7,445 nucleotides of DNA from Vulcanimicrobiota bacterium. Its GTDB lineage: Bacteria > Eremiobacterota > Eremiobacteria > Baltobacterales > Baltobacteraceae. Of the stretch, positions 1 to 4,959 are shown piece after piece. The stretch covers positions 1 through 7,445 of the forward strand of contig JAQBPL010000307.1 of the NCBI GenBank assembly GCA_028287545.1, in the 5' to 3' direction. Under the pieces are notes generated by a model. That model saw only the letters and a list, made by a program, of their open reading frames with translations, had not been told where the DNA came from and searched no databases. Every line of letters begins with the position of its first letter. Within the stretch, counting starts at the first letter, position 1. The position numbers and the translations under genes are program-made.

Positions 1-78
1 GAACGGGATGACGCCGGCGTCGACGTACTCGAGCAGGACCTGAAAATACGGCGCGCGCGATTGATCGAGCGCGGTCAC
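1..78 (-). CDS. Orn/Lys/Arg decarboxylase-like PLP enzyme, N-terminal fragment
   Basis: Only the first 26 codons are present; the gene runs off the left edge. The start is a GTG at 78-76 preceded by GGGGAG (90-85) with a 6-nt spacer. The peptide contains SRAPYF (residues 7-12) and ends in an AGVIPF stretch. This resembles the N-terminus of group III-type ornithine/lysine/arginine decarboxylases, where 'APYFxxLxxYxxxGVIPF' comes just before the 'H-x-PGHKxG' motif. Such enzymes remove the alpha-carboxyl group of a basic amino acid using PLP, giving polyamines or their precursors in the cytoplasm. The PLP lysine and the substrate residues lie outside the window, so the substrate cannot be named. 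An in-frame GTG at 99-97 is an alternative start, but it has no upstream Shine-Dalgarno site and would lie almost at the predicted transcript start. The family call is recognition from a short peptide and is moderately secure. Confidence 0.6.
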   Translation of the reverse strand, partial: MTALDQSRAPYFQVLLEYVDAGVIPF

Positions 79-109
79 GGCGGGCTCCCCGGTGGTCACA
101 ACGGGCGCG

Positions 110-118
110 ATTATAACA
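110..118 (-). promoter_or_regulatory. Extended -10 promoter for the decarboxylase gene
   Basis: Reading the minus strand, 118 to 110 is TGTTATAAT. This is a perfect sigma-70-type -10 hexamer (TATAAT, 115-110) with the TGn extension. No convincing -35 hexamer lies 16-19 nt upstream, which is normal for extended -10 promoters. Transcription would start near 103, giving a leader of about 25 nt before the GTG at 78 that contains the GGGGAG ribosome binding site. This favours the GTG at 78 over the one at 99. The AT-rich hexamer stands out in very GC-rich surroundings. Confidence 0.6.
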
Positions 119-158
119 GATAACGCGCGCTGGCGCTCATTCGCGGCCCGGCGCCCGA

Positions 159-413
159 TCAGACCTTGAAGTCGAGGGTCGGGGTCGGATGCTCGAGGTG
201 ATAGGCGGTCTGGATGAGCGAGCGCGTCTGTGCGACGCGGCTGGCCAGCCGGAGGCGATCGGCGTCGGGAAGCGTGTCCGCGTAGTCCAGCCAGGCTCCC
301 AGCGCCCGCACCGCACCGCGGCGGTCGATCGCCGTGTCGCGCTCGAACGAGTACGCGGCCAAGCGCGCCTGGCGCATGACGCCGGCGATCCCGGAGACGT
401 AGGCGGCGCTCAT
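159..413 (-). CDS. Small hypothetical protein, 84 aa
   Basis: I do not recognise this protein. It is mostly helical in appearance, with an Ala/Arg-rich N-terminal half (MRQARLAAYSFERD near residues 13-26). An amphipathic stretch with Asp, Leu and Arg follows, then a short Pro/Thr-containing tail ending LDFKV. There is no signal peptide, membrane segment or metal-binding cluster. I chose the ATG at 413-411 because GGTGAGGAT (429-421) lies just upstream. An in-frame ATG at 431 would add six residues but lacks a clear ribosome binding site. The gene is divergent from bioY, with about 70 bp between the two starts. It ends 80 bp before the decarboxylase, which has its own promoter. Codon third positions are G/C-biased as in neighbouring genes, which supports real coding. 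The opposite strand also carries an in-frame extension of bioY here, but that extension has no BioY-like residues. Confidence 0.55.
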   Translation of the reverse strand: MSAAYVSGIAGVMRQARLAAYSFERDTAIDRRGAVRALGAWLDYADTLPDADRLRLASRVAQTRSLIQTAYHLEHPTPTLDFKV

Positions 414-482
414 CGCGGCGATCCTCACCATTGGGTCATCGGCCGAAGGGGAGGCCGCGAGGAGGCTCCAAGACGCTGGGCG

Positions 483-1043
483 ATGCTCTCCGCCCGTACC
501 GTCTCACCCTCAGCCGTTTTCGCGCGTCGCGCGGCGCTCGTGCTCGCGGGCTCCGGCCTGATGTACCTCTCCGCGCAGATCGCCGTCCCGGCCAGCTCGA
601 TTTGGGGTGTGCCGATCACGCTGCAGACGCTCGCGATCCCGATCCTCGTCGCGCTCCTGGGACGCGAACTCGGGACGCTCGCCGTGCTTGCGTATCTCGC
701 CGAAGGGCTAGCCGGCTTGCCGGTGCTGCAGGGAAACGTCGGCGGCATCGTACGGTTCTTCGGGCCGACCGGCGGCTACCTGATCGGCTTCCCGCTCGCC
801 GCCTACGCCATCGGCTCGCTCTACCGCGCCGGGTTCGATCGCAACTTCGGCTCGCGTTTCGTCGCCGTCTTCCTCGGCACCGGGCTCGTGTTCGTCACCG
901 GCGTCCTGTGGCTCGACGTCTTCTTCTTCCACGATCTCGTCAAAAGCGTCGCCGCCGGCGTCGCGCCGTTCCTCGTCGGGGACGTCGTGAAGTGCCTCGT
1001 AGCCGCCGCGTTCCGGCCGCGGATCGGCGATCGCGCTCGGTAG
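483..1043 (+). CDS. bioY: BioY family biotin transporter (ECF S component)
   Basis: BioY is the membrane-embedded, substrate-binding subunit of energy-coupling-factor biotin importers. It works with the shared EcfA/A'/T module or, in some bacteria, alone. The 186-aa length is typical. About six hydrophobic segments are visible: roughly residues 17-36, 45-60, 64-82, 97-114, 125-149 and 155-176. Family motifs are present: PITLQTL (44-50), GPTGGYLIGF (94-103) and the C-terminal PFLVGDVVK (162-170), whose Asp and Lys are typical of the conserved biotin-binding region. No ecfT, ecfA or bio synthesis gene lies nearby, so energisation must come from elsewhere. The ATG at 483 is the best start: it begins the BioY homology, although its nearest GAGGAGG (459-465) is 17 nt away. 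The frame is open back to 189, but that extension is Arg-rich and unlike BioY. The 3' half overlaps a minus-strand ORF (see the 708-1385 entry). Confidence 0.93.
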   Translation: MLSARTVSPSAVFARRAALVLAGSGLMYLSAQIAVPASSIWGVPITLQTLAIPILVALLGRELGTLAVLAYLAEGLAGLPVLQGNVGGIVRFFGPTGGYLIGFPLAAYAIGSLYRAGFDRNFGSRFVAVFLGTGLVFVTGVLWLDVFFFHDLVKSVAAGVAPFLVGDVVKCLVAAAFRPRIGDRAR

Positions 1044-1385
1044 CACCGTCAGCCGCACGAACTGACCGTCGCGCCCGCGCGTCGTGACCTCGCGCAGGTG
1101 CGCTTCGCGGTCGTAGACCACCCGCACGCGCGATTTCGGATCGAACGTCCGGCGGTCGCCGTTCTGCGGATCGACGTATACCGGGAGCGGGACGTCGCCG
1201 TGTTCCTCGACGTACGCGTCGACCGCGTCGTGCGTGATCTCGACGGTGACGAAACCGTTCGAATAGCGCAGCGCCAATTCCGGCGACGCGAAGTCCTCGA
1301 CGACCGGTTCGAGCCGTTGATTGCGCCGGGAGATGCCGAGCCGCCGGGGCGGAAACGACGGCGGACGTTCGATCCGGCGAATCAT
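708..1385 (-). CDS. Hypothetical protein whose ORF runs antisense into bioY
   Basis: I do not recognise this protein. It starts at an ATG (1385-1383) that overlaps the TGA of the preceding small gene in an ATGA tetranucleotide, so coupled translation is likely. Codons 1-114 (1385-1044) look genuinely coding: strong G/C third positions and a mixed composition. They include a 'NGFVTVEITHDAVDAYVEEHGD' type region (about residues 43-64) and a basic beta-rich stretch (DPKSRVRVVYDRE, about 80-92). No stop occurs before bioY's 3' end. The frame then continues for 336 bp exactly opposite the bioY codons and stops only at 710-708. The resulting tail is very acidic (Glu/Asp runs near residues 145-180), as expected from the complement of hydrophobic T-centred codons, and is probably not conserved. 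Either the true gene is shorter and disrupted by a frameshift, or the overlap is real. The first half is credible; the C-terminus is doubtful. Confidence 0.45.
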   Translation of the reverse strand: MIRRIERPPSFPPRRLGISRRNQRLEPVVEDFASPELALRYSNGFVTVEITHDAVDAYVEEHGDVPLPVYVDPQNGDRRTFDPKSRVRVVYDREAHLREVTTRGRDGQFVRLTVLPSAIADPRPERGGYEALHDVPDEERRDAGGDAFDEIVEEEDVEPQDAGDEHEPGAEEDGDETRAEVAIEPGAVERADGVGGEREADQVAAGRPEEPYDAADVSLQHRQAG

Positions 1386-1570
1386 CGGATCGTGCCCGCG
1401 TTCTGCGCGCGCAGCAAGCCGCGCTCTTCGGCGATCTGCGCGAGCGTCGCACGGGCCGACTGCTCGGCATCGTCGGCGGCGCGCAGCGCTTCGGCGATCT
1501 CTTCGGACGTCGCGGGACGGCGGAGCAGAACGCGTCCCGAGGCGTCCGTCACGGTGATGTAGGCTTCCAT
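1382..1570 (-). CDS. Small helical protein, 62 aa, possibly coiled coil
   Basis: This small acidic protein is not recognised. A short beta-like N-terminus (MEAYITVTDASGRVLLRRP, residues 1-19) is followed by a long Ala/Glu-rich amphipathic helix (about 22-54, containing SEEIAEALRAADDAEQSARA). The helix has heptad-like spacing of Leu/Ile/Ala, suggesting a coiled coil or helical hairpin. There are no cysteines and no membrane segment. It starts 15 nt after the HNH stop codon with only a poor ribosome binding site (GAAGG almost touching the ATG), so translation is probably coupled to the HNH gene. Its TGA overlaps the ATG of the next gene (ATGA). The arrangement suggests the three genes form one transcript. 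Its job could be as partner, regulator or inhibitor of a neighbour, but nothing in the sequence decides that. Confidence 0.6.
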   Translation of the reverse strand: MEAYITVTDASGRVLLRRPATSEEIAEALRAADDAEQSARATLAQIAEERGLLRAQNAGTIR

Positions 1571-1585
1571 GCCTTCAGGGCGCCA

Positions 1586-2116
1586 TCAGGCTTCGATCTT
1601 CTCCTCGATCGACACGTTGTACAAGAACAAGAACTGGTGCCACTCGCCGGGCAGCGTGTTGCGCTTGACGCGGATCCACGGGATGTACTTCGGCGCCTTC
1701 GGCTTGCGCTTGAGCTTCATGTTGGCGTGCTCGGGCGTGCGGTTGTTCTTGCGGTTGTTGCAGCGCATGCACGCGCAGACGAGGTTCTCCCAGGTCGAGG
1801 GGCCGCCTTTGCTCTTGGGCAAAACGTGATCCACCGTCATCATCCGCTCGCCCTTGAGGTTGCAGTACTGACAGGTGTAGTCGTCGCGCAGCAGCACGTT
1901 CTTCTTGGTCAGCGCGACCTTCTGCATCGGCCGCCTGATGTAATACAGCATCCGGATGATCGACGGCAGCTTCATCTGATAGCTGGTCGACTTGATGATC
2001 TCGTCGCGCCGATGGACGATCTCGGCTTTGCCCGAGAACAGCAGCTTCACCGCGCGCTGGAACGAGGTGATGTTGAGCGCCTCGTAGGTGAAGTTCAGCA
2101 CCAGGACGTCGTTCAC
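1586..2116 (-). CDS. HNH endonuclease family protein (176 aa)
   Basis: The protein belongs to the stand-alone HNH family that opens with 'VLVLNxxYEALNxTSxxRAVxLLxxGKAE' (here residues 4-32) and carries a C-terminal HNH domain. A zinc-ribbon-like pair, C82-x-x-C85 and C116-x-x-C119, frames the nuclease core. That core has the D96-H97 metal/catalytic pair, the KSKGG loop (101-105), N111 in WENLV and N120 in CNNRKNNRTPEHA. All residues needed for a beta-beta-alpha-metal nuclease are present, so it should bind or cleave DNA. The biological substrate of this widespread family is not established, and it is not obviously restriction- or intron-linked here. The GTG at 2116 is the likely start: GGGAG (2126-2122) is 5 nt upstream and the family homology begins immediately. 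The frame is open to 2251 but the extra residues are Arg/Pro-rich and lie over hairpins. It leads a tight three-gene unit with the two small genes downstream. Confidence 0.88.
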   Translation of the reverse strand: MNDVLVLNFTYEALNITSFQRAVKLLFSGKAEIVHRRDEIIKSTSYQMKLPSIIRMLYYIRRPMQKVALTKKNVLLRDDYTCQYCNLKGERMMTVDHVLPKSKGGPSTWENLVCACMRCNNRKNNRTPEHANMKLKRKPKAPKYIPWIRVKRNTLPGEWHQFLFLYNVSIEEKIEA

Positions 2117-2121
2117 GATTG

Positions 2122-2126
2122 CTCCC
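2122..2126 (-). promoter_or_regulatory. Ribosome binding site deciding the HNH start
   Basis: The minus strand reads GGGAG with a 5-nt spacer before the GTG at 2116-2114. No such site precedes the upstream in-frame ATG at 2251. This supports the shorter, family-like N-terminus and leaves 2117-2356 as non-coding. Confidence 0.7.
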
Positions 2127-2169
2127 GTGGTTGGCGCGGGGCGGCGTCGCAAAGGGTCGCAGAACGCAA

Positions 2170-2198
2170 GAAGCGAGGCGCATGGGCGGCCTCGCTTC
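2170..2198 (-). terminator. Perfect 10-bp stem-loop upstream of HNH gene (terminator or attenuator)
   Basis: GAAGCGAGGC (2170-2179) is the exact reverse complement of GCCTCGCTTC (2189-2198), with a 9-nt loop between. On the minus strand the stem is followed by TTGCGTTCT, a weak T-rich stretch rather than a clean T-tract. It could end transcripts coming from the pdxST side, act as an attenuator about 54 nt before the HNH GTG, or be part of a structured leader. The plus strand downstream of the stem has no T-tract, so minus-strand function is more likely. Confidence 0.45.
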
Positions 2199-2222
2199 CG
2201 AACGATGATGACATGGAGACGC

Positions 2223-2252
2223 AGTGGAACGGACTGCGAGAGTCGTTCCACT
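2223..2252 (-). repeat. 12-bp stem-loop with one-base bulge
   Basis: AGTGGAACG (2223-2231) pairs with CGTTCCACT (2244-2252). ACT (2233-2235) then pairs with AGT (2241-2243), with a single bulged G at 2232 and a GCGAG loop (plus-strand reading). This gives 12 base pairs in 30 nt, far more than expected by chance in a short intergenic gap. No T-tract follows on either strand, so a terminator is unlikely. A structured leader, small RNA stem or protein-binding palindrome fits better. Confidence 0.5.
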
Positions 2253-2279
2253 CGGCTGGCCTGAGCCTCGGGGCAAGCG

Positions 2280-2320
2280 CGCCGGACGGCATTTTGGAGG
2301 ATTCGCTTCCTCGCCCGGCG
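2280..2320 (-). repeat. Two-tier stem-loop (outer 6 bp, inner 5 bp)
   Basis: CGCCGG (2280-2285) pairs with CCGGCG (2315-2320). Inside it, GAGGA (2297-2301) pairs with TCCTC (2308-2312) around a six-base loop. The octamer GGAAGCGA (minus strand, 2310-2303) recurs at the 5' edge of the 2170-2198 hairpin (2199-2192). It lies 37 nt after the stop of the 184-aa gene, so it might belong to that gene's 3' untranslated region. The individual stems are short, so this element alone is weaker than the other two. Confidence 0.35.
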
Positions 2321-2356
2321 TTCACCTCGTCCGCGGCGAGAACGGCCCCGACCCGG

Positions 2357-2911
2357 TTAGGCGCCGACGGCGGCGGGAGGCTGGCCGTTGCGCTGCAGGG
2401 GCACCCAGACCTCGTTCGGCGACGCGTTGCTCCAACCGCTCCACGCCTGCACCTGGCTGCCGGCGACGTATGGCCCGTCGCCGAGCACGTTGAGGTTGCG
2501 GTCGTAGTCGAACTGCGGCCGCACGGCATACCCGCCGACCGGCGGCGCGAAAATGTTCGGGTCCGCGGCCTGCGCGATCGCCGTCGCCGGGTTCGTATCC
2601 AGCAGCCACCCCCACGACGAGTCCGGCCGGCGATGCGCCACGACGAAATTCCACTGCGCGTAGGCGCTGTACGTGATCACGTCGCGTGGCGGATCGTACG
2701 GTGCGATCGCGAGGTTCCCGTCGCCGTCGCTGAAGAGCACGCCATCGTCATAGACGGACTGCACCAGAACGTTTGAGCCGACCGGTAAGAAGCGCCAGAA
2801 GTGACGTGCGTTCGTGACGTCGAGGGCGCTGGTGGTGATGCTGCCGTCGCCGTCAGCGCGCGCCAGCGCCAAGCCGCAAAACGACGCGAGCGGATAGCCT
2901 TCCATGATCAT
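2357..2911 (-). CDS. Hypothetical protein, 184 aa, possible ricin-type beta-trefoil
   Basis: No family is certain. The protein is rich in Trp, Gly, Asp and aromatic residues and looks all-beta. The C-terminal part (about 137-172) is reminiscent of a ricin-type lectin subdomain: a LNVLGDGPYVAGSQVQAW stretch followed by GWSNASPNEVWVPL. Similar Trp-centred turns occur near residues 37-43 (HFWRFLP) and 85-90 (AQWNFV), hinting at a three-fold trefoil. If so, it would bind carbohydrate or another polar ligand. There is no signal peptide, so secretion is not evident. The start at 2911 has no good ribosome binding site, and a second in-frame ATG at 2905 is possible. The same frame is open upstream into pdxT but offers no usual start codon. 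The gene begins 37 nt after pdxT and is probably the last gene of that transcript. It ends with TAA at 2359-2357. Confidence 0.55.
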   Translation of the reverse strand: MIMEGYPLASFCGLALARADGDGSITTSALDVTNARHFWRFLPVGSNVLVQSVYDDGVLFSDGDGNLAIAPYDPPRDVITYSAYAQWNFVVAHRRPDSSWGWLLDTNPATAIAQAADPNIFAPPVGGYAVRPQFDYDRNLNVLGDGPYVAGSQVQAWSGWSNASPNEVWVPLQRNGQPPAAVGA

Positions 2912-2948
2912 ACGGCTCGCTTGCTCGGCAGAGACGCCGGACTCCTGG

Positions 2949-3548
2949 TCAGGCGGCGGAATGCGCGCGCACGCCGCCCACCATGCGCAGAAAGTACGCG
3001 TGCACGCGGTCGTCGCCGGTCAGCTCCGGATGGAACGACGTGCCGAGCACGTTGCGCTCGCGCACCATCACGCCGTGGCCAGCGCGCTCTGCGAGCGTTT
3101 CAACGCCGGGCCCGGTGCGCTCGATCCACGGCGCGCGGATGAAGATCGCGGGAAACGGCGCATCTCCGAGCACCGGGATCGCGAGCGGGACTTCGGCCGA
3201 GTCCACCTGACGGCCGAACGCGTTGCGCCGCACGGTCACGTCGATGAGATCGAGCGTCGGCTGCTCGAGATCGGCAACGTCATGCGCCGCGACGATCAGC
3301 CCCATGCACGTGCCCCAGAACGGCATCCCCTCGCGCACCCGCTGCTTCACGGGCGCCGTCAGACCGAAGCGGTCGAGCAGCCGGATCACCGTCGTCGACT
3401 CGCCGCCCGGCACTACGAGCGCATCAACCGCAGCGAGATCGTCCGGCGTGCGTACTTCACGCGTGCGTGCGCCGGTGCGCTGTAATGCCGCGACGTGTTC
3501 GATCACGTCCCCCTGCAGCGCGAGCACGCCGACGAGCGGCGCCTTCAT
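2949..3548 (-). CDS. pdxT: Pyridoxal 5'-phosphate synthase glutaminase subunit PdxT
   Basis: PdxT hydrolyses glutamine and channels the ammonia to PdxS for PLP synthesis in the cytoplasm. The 199-aa length is normal. The class-I glutamine amidotransferase triad is complete: nucleophile C81 in PFWGTCMGLIV, and H173 and E175 in TSFHPE. Other family marks are GVLALQGD (7-14), the PGGEST oxyanion region (47-52), RRNAFGRQ (107-114) and FIRAPWIE (136-143). The residue after the catalytic Cys is Met where Ala is common, a mild variation. The ATG (3548-3546) overlaps the pdxS stop by one base (TGATG), implying translational coupling and roughly equal subunit amounts, as expected for a complex of 12 PdxS and up to 12 PdxT. 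The gene ends with TGA at 2951-2949. Confidence 0.96.
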   Translation of the reverse strand: MKAPLVGVLALQGDVIEHVAALQRTGARTREVRTPDDLAAVDALVVPGGESTTVIRLLDRFGLTAPVKQRVREGMPFWGTCMGLIVAAHDVADLEQPTLDLIDVTVRRNAFGRQVDSAEVPLAIPVLGDAPFPAIFIRAPWIERTGPGVETLAERAGHGVMVRERNVLGTSFHPELTGDDRVHAYFLRMVGGVRAHSAA

Positions 3549-4453
3549 CAGACCCCGCGCGACGCCATGAGCTGGTGATCGGCGAGCTGGCGGATGTCGA
3601 GTCCCTCCATCGCCTTCGCGTCTTCGGGGATCGACGAATGCGCTTTGAGGACGACGTCGGCGTTCTGCCAGTGCGTCGTCGCGTCGACGATCGCGCGGGC
3701 GAACGCGGCAGGGTTCGTCGACTTGAAGATGCCGCTACCCACGAAGATCCCTTCGGCGCCGAGTTCCATCATCAAAGCGGCGTCGGCCGGCGTCGAGACG
3801 CCGCCGGCGCAGAAGAGCACGACCGGCAGCTTCGCGTTCGCCGCGACCTCGCGAACGAGCTCGAGCGGTGCGCCCAGATCCCGCGCGCGCGCCACGAGTT
3901 CTTCCTTCGGCAGCACCGAGAGCTCCGCGATACCGTCACGAATGGCGCGCATGTGCCGCACCGCCTCTACGATGTTGCCGGAGCCCGCTTCGCCCTTACT
4001 GCGGATCATCGCGGCGCCTTCGGCGATGCGCCGCAGCGCTTCGCCGAGATCCCGCGCGCCGCACACGAACGGCACGGTGTATGCGTGCTTCTCCAGATGG
4101 TACTTGTCGTCGGCCGGGGTGAGCACTTCGGATTCATCGATGTAGTCGACGCCGAGCGACTGCAGCTGGCGCGCCTCGCCCAGATGTCCGATGCGCACTT
4201 TCGCCATCACCGGAACGGTGACGGCCTTCATGATGCGCTCGATCAGTGCGGGATGGCTCATCCGCGCGACGCCGCCGTCGGCCCGAATGTCGGCCGGGAT
4301 GCGCTCCAGCGCCATCACCGCCACCGCGCCGGCGTCTTCCGCGATCTTCGCCTGTTCCGGGGTGACGACGTCCATGATGACGCCGCCCTTGAGCATCTGC
4401 GCGAGCCCGCGCTTGACCGTATCGGTCCCCGTTTGCCGTCCATCGCCGTTCAT
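3548..4453 (-). CDS. pdxS: Pyridoxal 5'-phosphate synthase lyase subunit PdxS
   Basis: PdxS makes PLP directly from ribose 5-phosphate (or ribulose 5-phosphate), glyceraldehyde 3-phosphate and ammonia from PdxT. It is a TIM-barrel that assembles as a dodecamer. At 301 aa it is slightly longer than the usual ~294, because of a short variable N-terminus (residues 1-12). The rest aligns with the family: [18 protein letters not shown] (13-30, with D28), the imine-forming K85 in [10 protein letters not shown], and the swinging lysine K153 in [10 protein letters not shown]. Also present are the phosphate-binding [15 protein letters not shown] (215-229) and GSGIFKS (239-245). All active-site lysines are therefore intact. 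The ATG at 4453-4451 follows GGAGGA by 11 nt. The gene lies 65 nt after the Pro/Thr-rich gene and overlaps pdxT by one base. With no pdxA or pdxJ visible, this is the DXP-independent route. Confidence 0.97.
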   Translation of the reverse strand: MNGDGRQTGTDTVKRGLAQMLKGGVIMDVVTPEQAKIAEDAGAVAVMALERIPADIRADGGVARMSHPALIERIMKAVTVPVMAKVRIGHLGEARQLQSLGVDYIDESEVLTPADDKYHLEKHAYTVPFVCGARDLGEALRRIAEGAAMIRSKGEAGSGNIVEAVRHMRAIRDGIAELSVLPKEELVARARDLGAPLELVREVAANAKLPVVLFCAGGVSTPADAALMMELGAEGIFVGSGIFKSTNPAAFARAIVDATTHWQNADVVLKAHSSIPEDAKAMEGLDIRQLADHQLMASRGV

Positions 4454-4464
4454 GTGCTGTATTG

Positions 4465-4473
4465 TCCTCCTCT
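4465..4473 (-). promoter_or_regulatory. Strong Shine-Dalgarno of pdxS
   Basis: The minus strand reads AGAGGAGGA, nearly a full anti-16S match, with an 11-nt spacer to the ATG at 4453. The spacing is a little long but no nearer in-frame start exists. The 65-nt gap to the upstream gene (4454-4518) shows no clear -10/-35 pair and no terminator hairpin, so read-through from the upstream genes is the simplest model. Confidence 0.6.
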
Positions 4474-4518
4474 AAAGGACCTTCGGCAATGCGTACAATG
4501 GAGACGCCGGGACCCCTT

Positions 4519-4944
4519 CTACGGGGGCGTCGCGGGAGGAACGACCGGCGGCTCGGTCTCGATGGCGTTCGGGTCGTGCGAGGCGAGCGGGATCGCCAGC
4601 GGCGGCGAGGTGTAAACCGCCCGGATCGTCGGCTCCGGCACGGGCGTGTGCGGCGTCGGCGTGGGGGTGGGACGGGGCGTGGGCGGCCGGGTGACGCGCG
4701 GGTCCGGAAACGCCGGATCGGTCGCGACGGCGACGACCTGCAGCCGCTTCCAGTTTTTGAGGAAGGTACGGTCGGTGGCATCGGCAGTGGGGACGGGGGT
4801 CACACCGGCGTCCACGATCGGCACGCGCTTCTCGGTCTGCAGGAGGACCCGGTCGCCGAGCTTTTGGCCCACGAGGATCGAGACGAGCAGTACGAGCGCG
4901 CCTGCGACCATGAGTACGGAGAGCCCCGGACGGCGACTAGGCAC
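4519..4944 (-). CDS. Membrane-anchored Pro/Thr-rich protein, 141 aa
   Basis: This is an unrecognised single-pass protein. A short basic N-terminus (SRRPG) precedes one hydrophobic helix at about residues 9-29 (LSVLMVAGALVLLVSILVG). It could be an uncleaved anchor, leaving the C-terminal 110 residues outside the membrane. A short charged region (30-80, with KNWKRLQVVAV) comes next, then a low-complexity Pro/Thr stretch (87-104, TP repeats) and a Pro-rich end (PPVVPPATPP). Such segments often act as extended spacers in the cell envelope. The start is taken as GTG at 4944-4942, the only start that keeps the helix intact; its ribosome binding site is poor. The gene begins 15 nt after the glycosidase stop, so translation is likely coupled. 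A function in cell-wall spanning or envelope attachment is only inferred. Confidence 0.65.
   Translation of the reverse strand: MPSRRPGLSVLMVAGALVLLVSILVGQKLGDRVLLQTEKRVPIVDAGVTPVPTADATDRTFLKNWKRLQVVAVATDPAFPDPRVTRPPTPRPTPTPTPHTPVPEPTIRAVYTSPPLAIPLASHDPNAIETEPPVVPPATPP
4633..4686 (-). repeat. Low-complexity TP-repeat coding tract
   Basis: This tract encodes residues 87-104 of the Pro/Thr-rich protein and is built from Thr and Pro codons (PPTPRPTPTPTPHTP). On the plus strand it appears as G-rich, T-interrupted DNA (GGCGTGGGGGTGGGACGGGG type). Such tracts can vary in length by slippage. The G-runs on the plus strand could in principle form a quadruplex, but the spacing is irregular. Confidence 0.55.
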
Positions 4945-4959
4945 GGATTTGGACTTGCA

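Larger units (their letters stand above)
2117..2356 (-). ncRNA. Intergenic region with three stem-loops, candidate structured RNA or long HNH leader
   Basis: This 240-bp gap lies between the 184-aa gene and the HNH gene. It contains three stem-loops in order on the minus strand (2320-2280, 2252-2223 and 2198-2170). I see no convincing sigma-70 promoter in it. The open frames crossing it give Arg/Pro-rich peptides and look like chance. Possible roles are a structured 5' leader controlling the nuclease, a small RNA, or the boundary between two transcription units. Whether RNA is made separately cannot be told from the sequence. Confidence 0.35.

Noticed and set aside
441..458. Small inverted repeat CGGCC...GGCCG before bioY
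   Set aside because: The stem has only five G/C pairs in GC-rich DNA, with no supporting context.
189..482. In-frame N-terminal extension of bioY
   Set aside because: The added residues are hydrophilic and Arg-rich, do not resemble BioY, and run antisense to the 84-aa gene. BioY proteins are normally about 180-200 aa.
2117..2251. Upstream in-frame extension of the HNH protein starting at ATG 2251
   Set aside because: The extra 45 residues are Arg/Pro-rich, lie over two strong hairpins and have no ribosome binding site. The GTG at 2116 has GGGAG and matches the family start.
1637..2776. 379-codon plus-strand ORF opposite the HNH gene and the 184-aa gene
   Set aside because: It spans two minus-strand genes and the hairpin region, and its sequence is low in hydrophobic core pattern. 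It is a product of few stops at high GC.
4471..4476. TTTAGA (minus strand) as a -10 box for pdxS with TTGTAC as -35
   Set aside because: The hexamers are poor matches, and the transcript would start inside or just after the Shine-Dalgarno, leaving no usable leader.
4494..4499. TACAAT on the plus strand as a -10 box
   Set aside because: There is no plus-strand gene downstream and no -35 partner, so it is a chance match.
3467..4615. 382-codon plus-strand ORF opposite pdxS
   Set aside because: It lies antisense to an unmistakable pdxS, is rich in Arg, His and Asp, and has no ribosome binding site or family motif.
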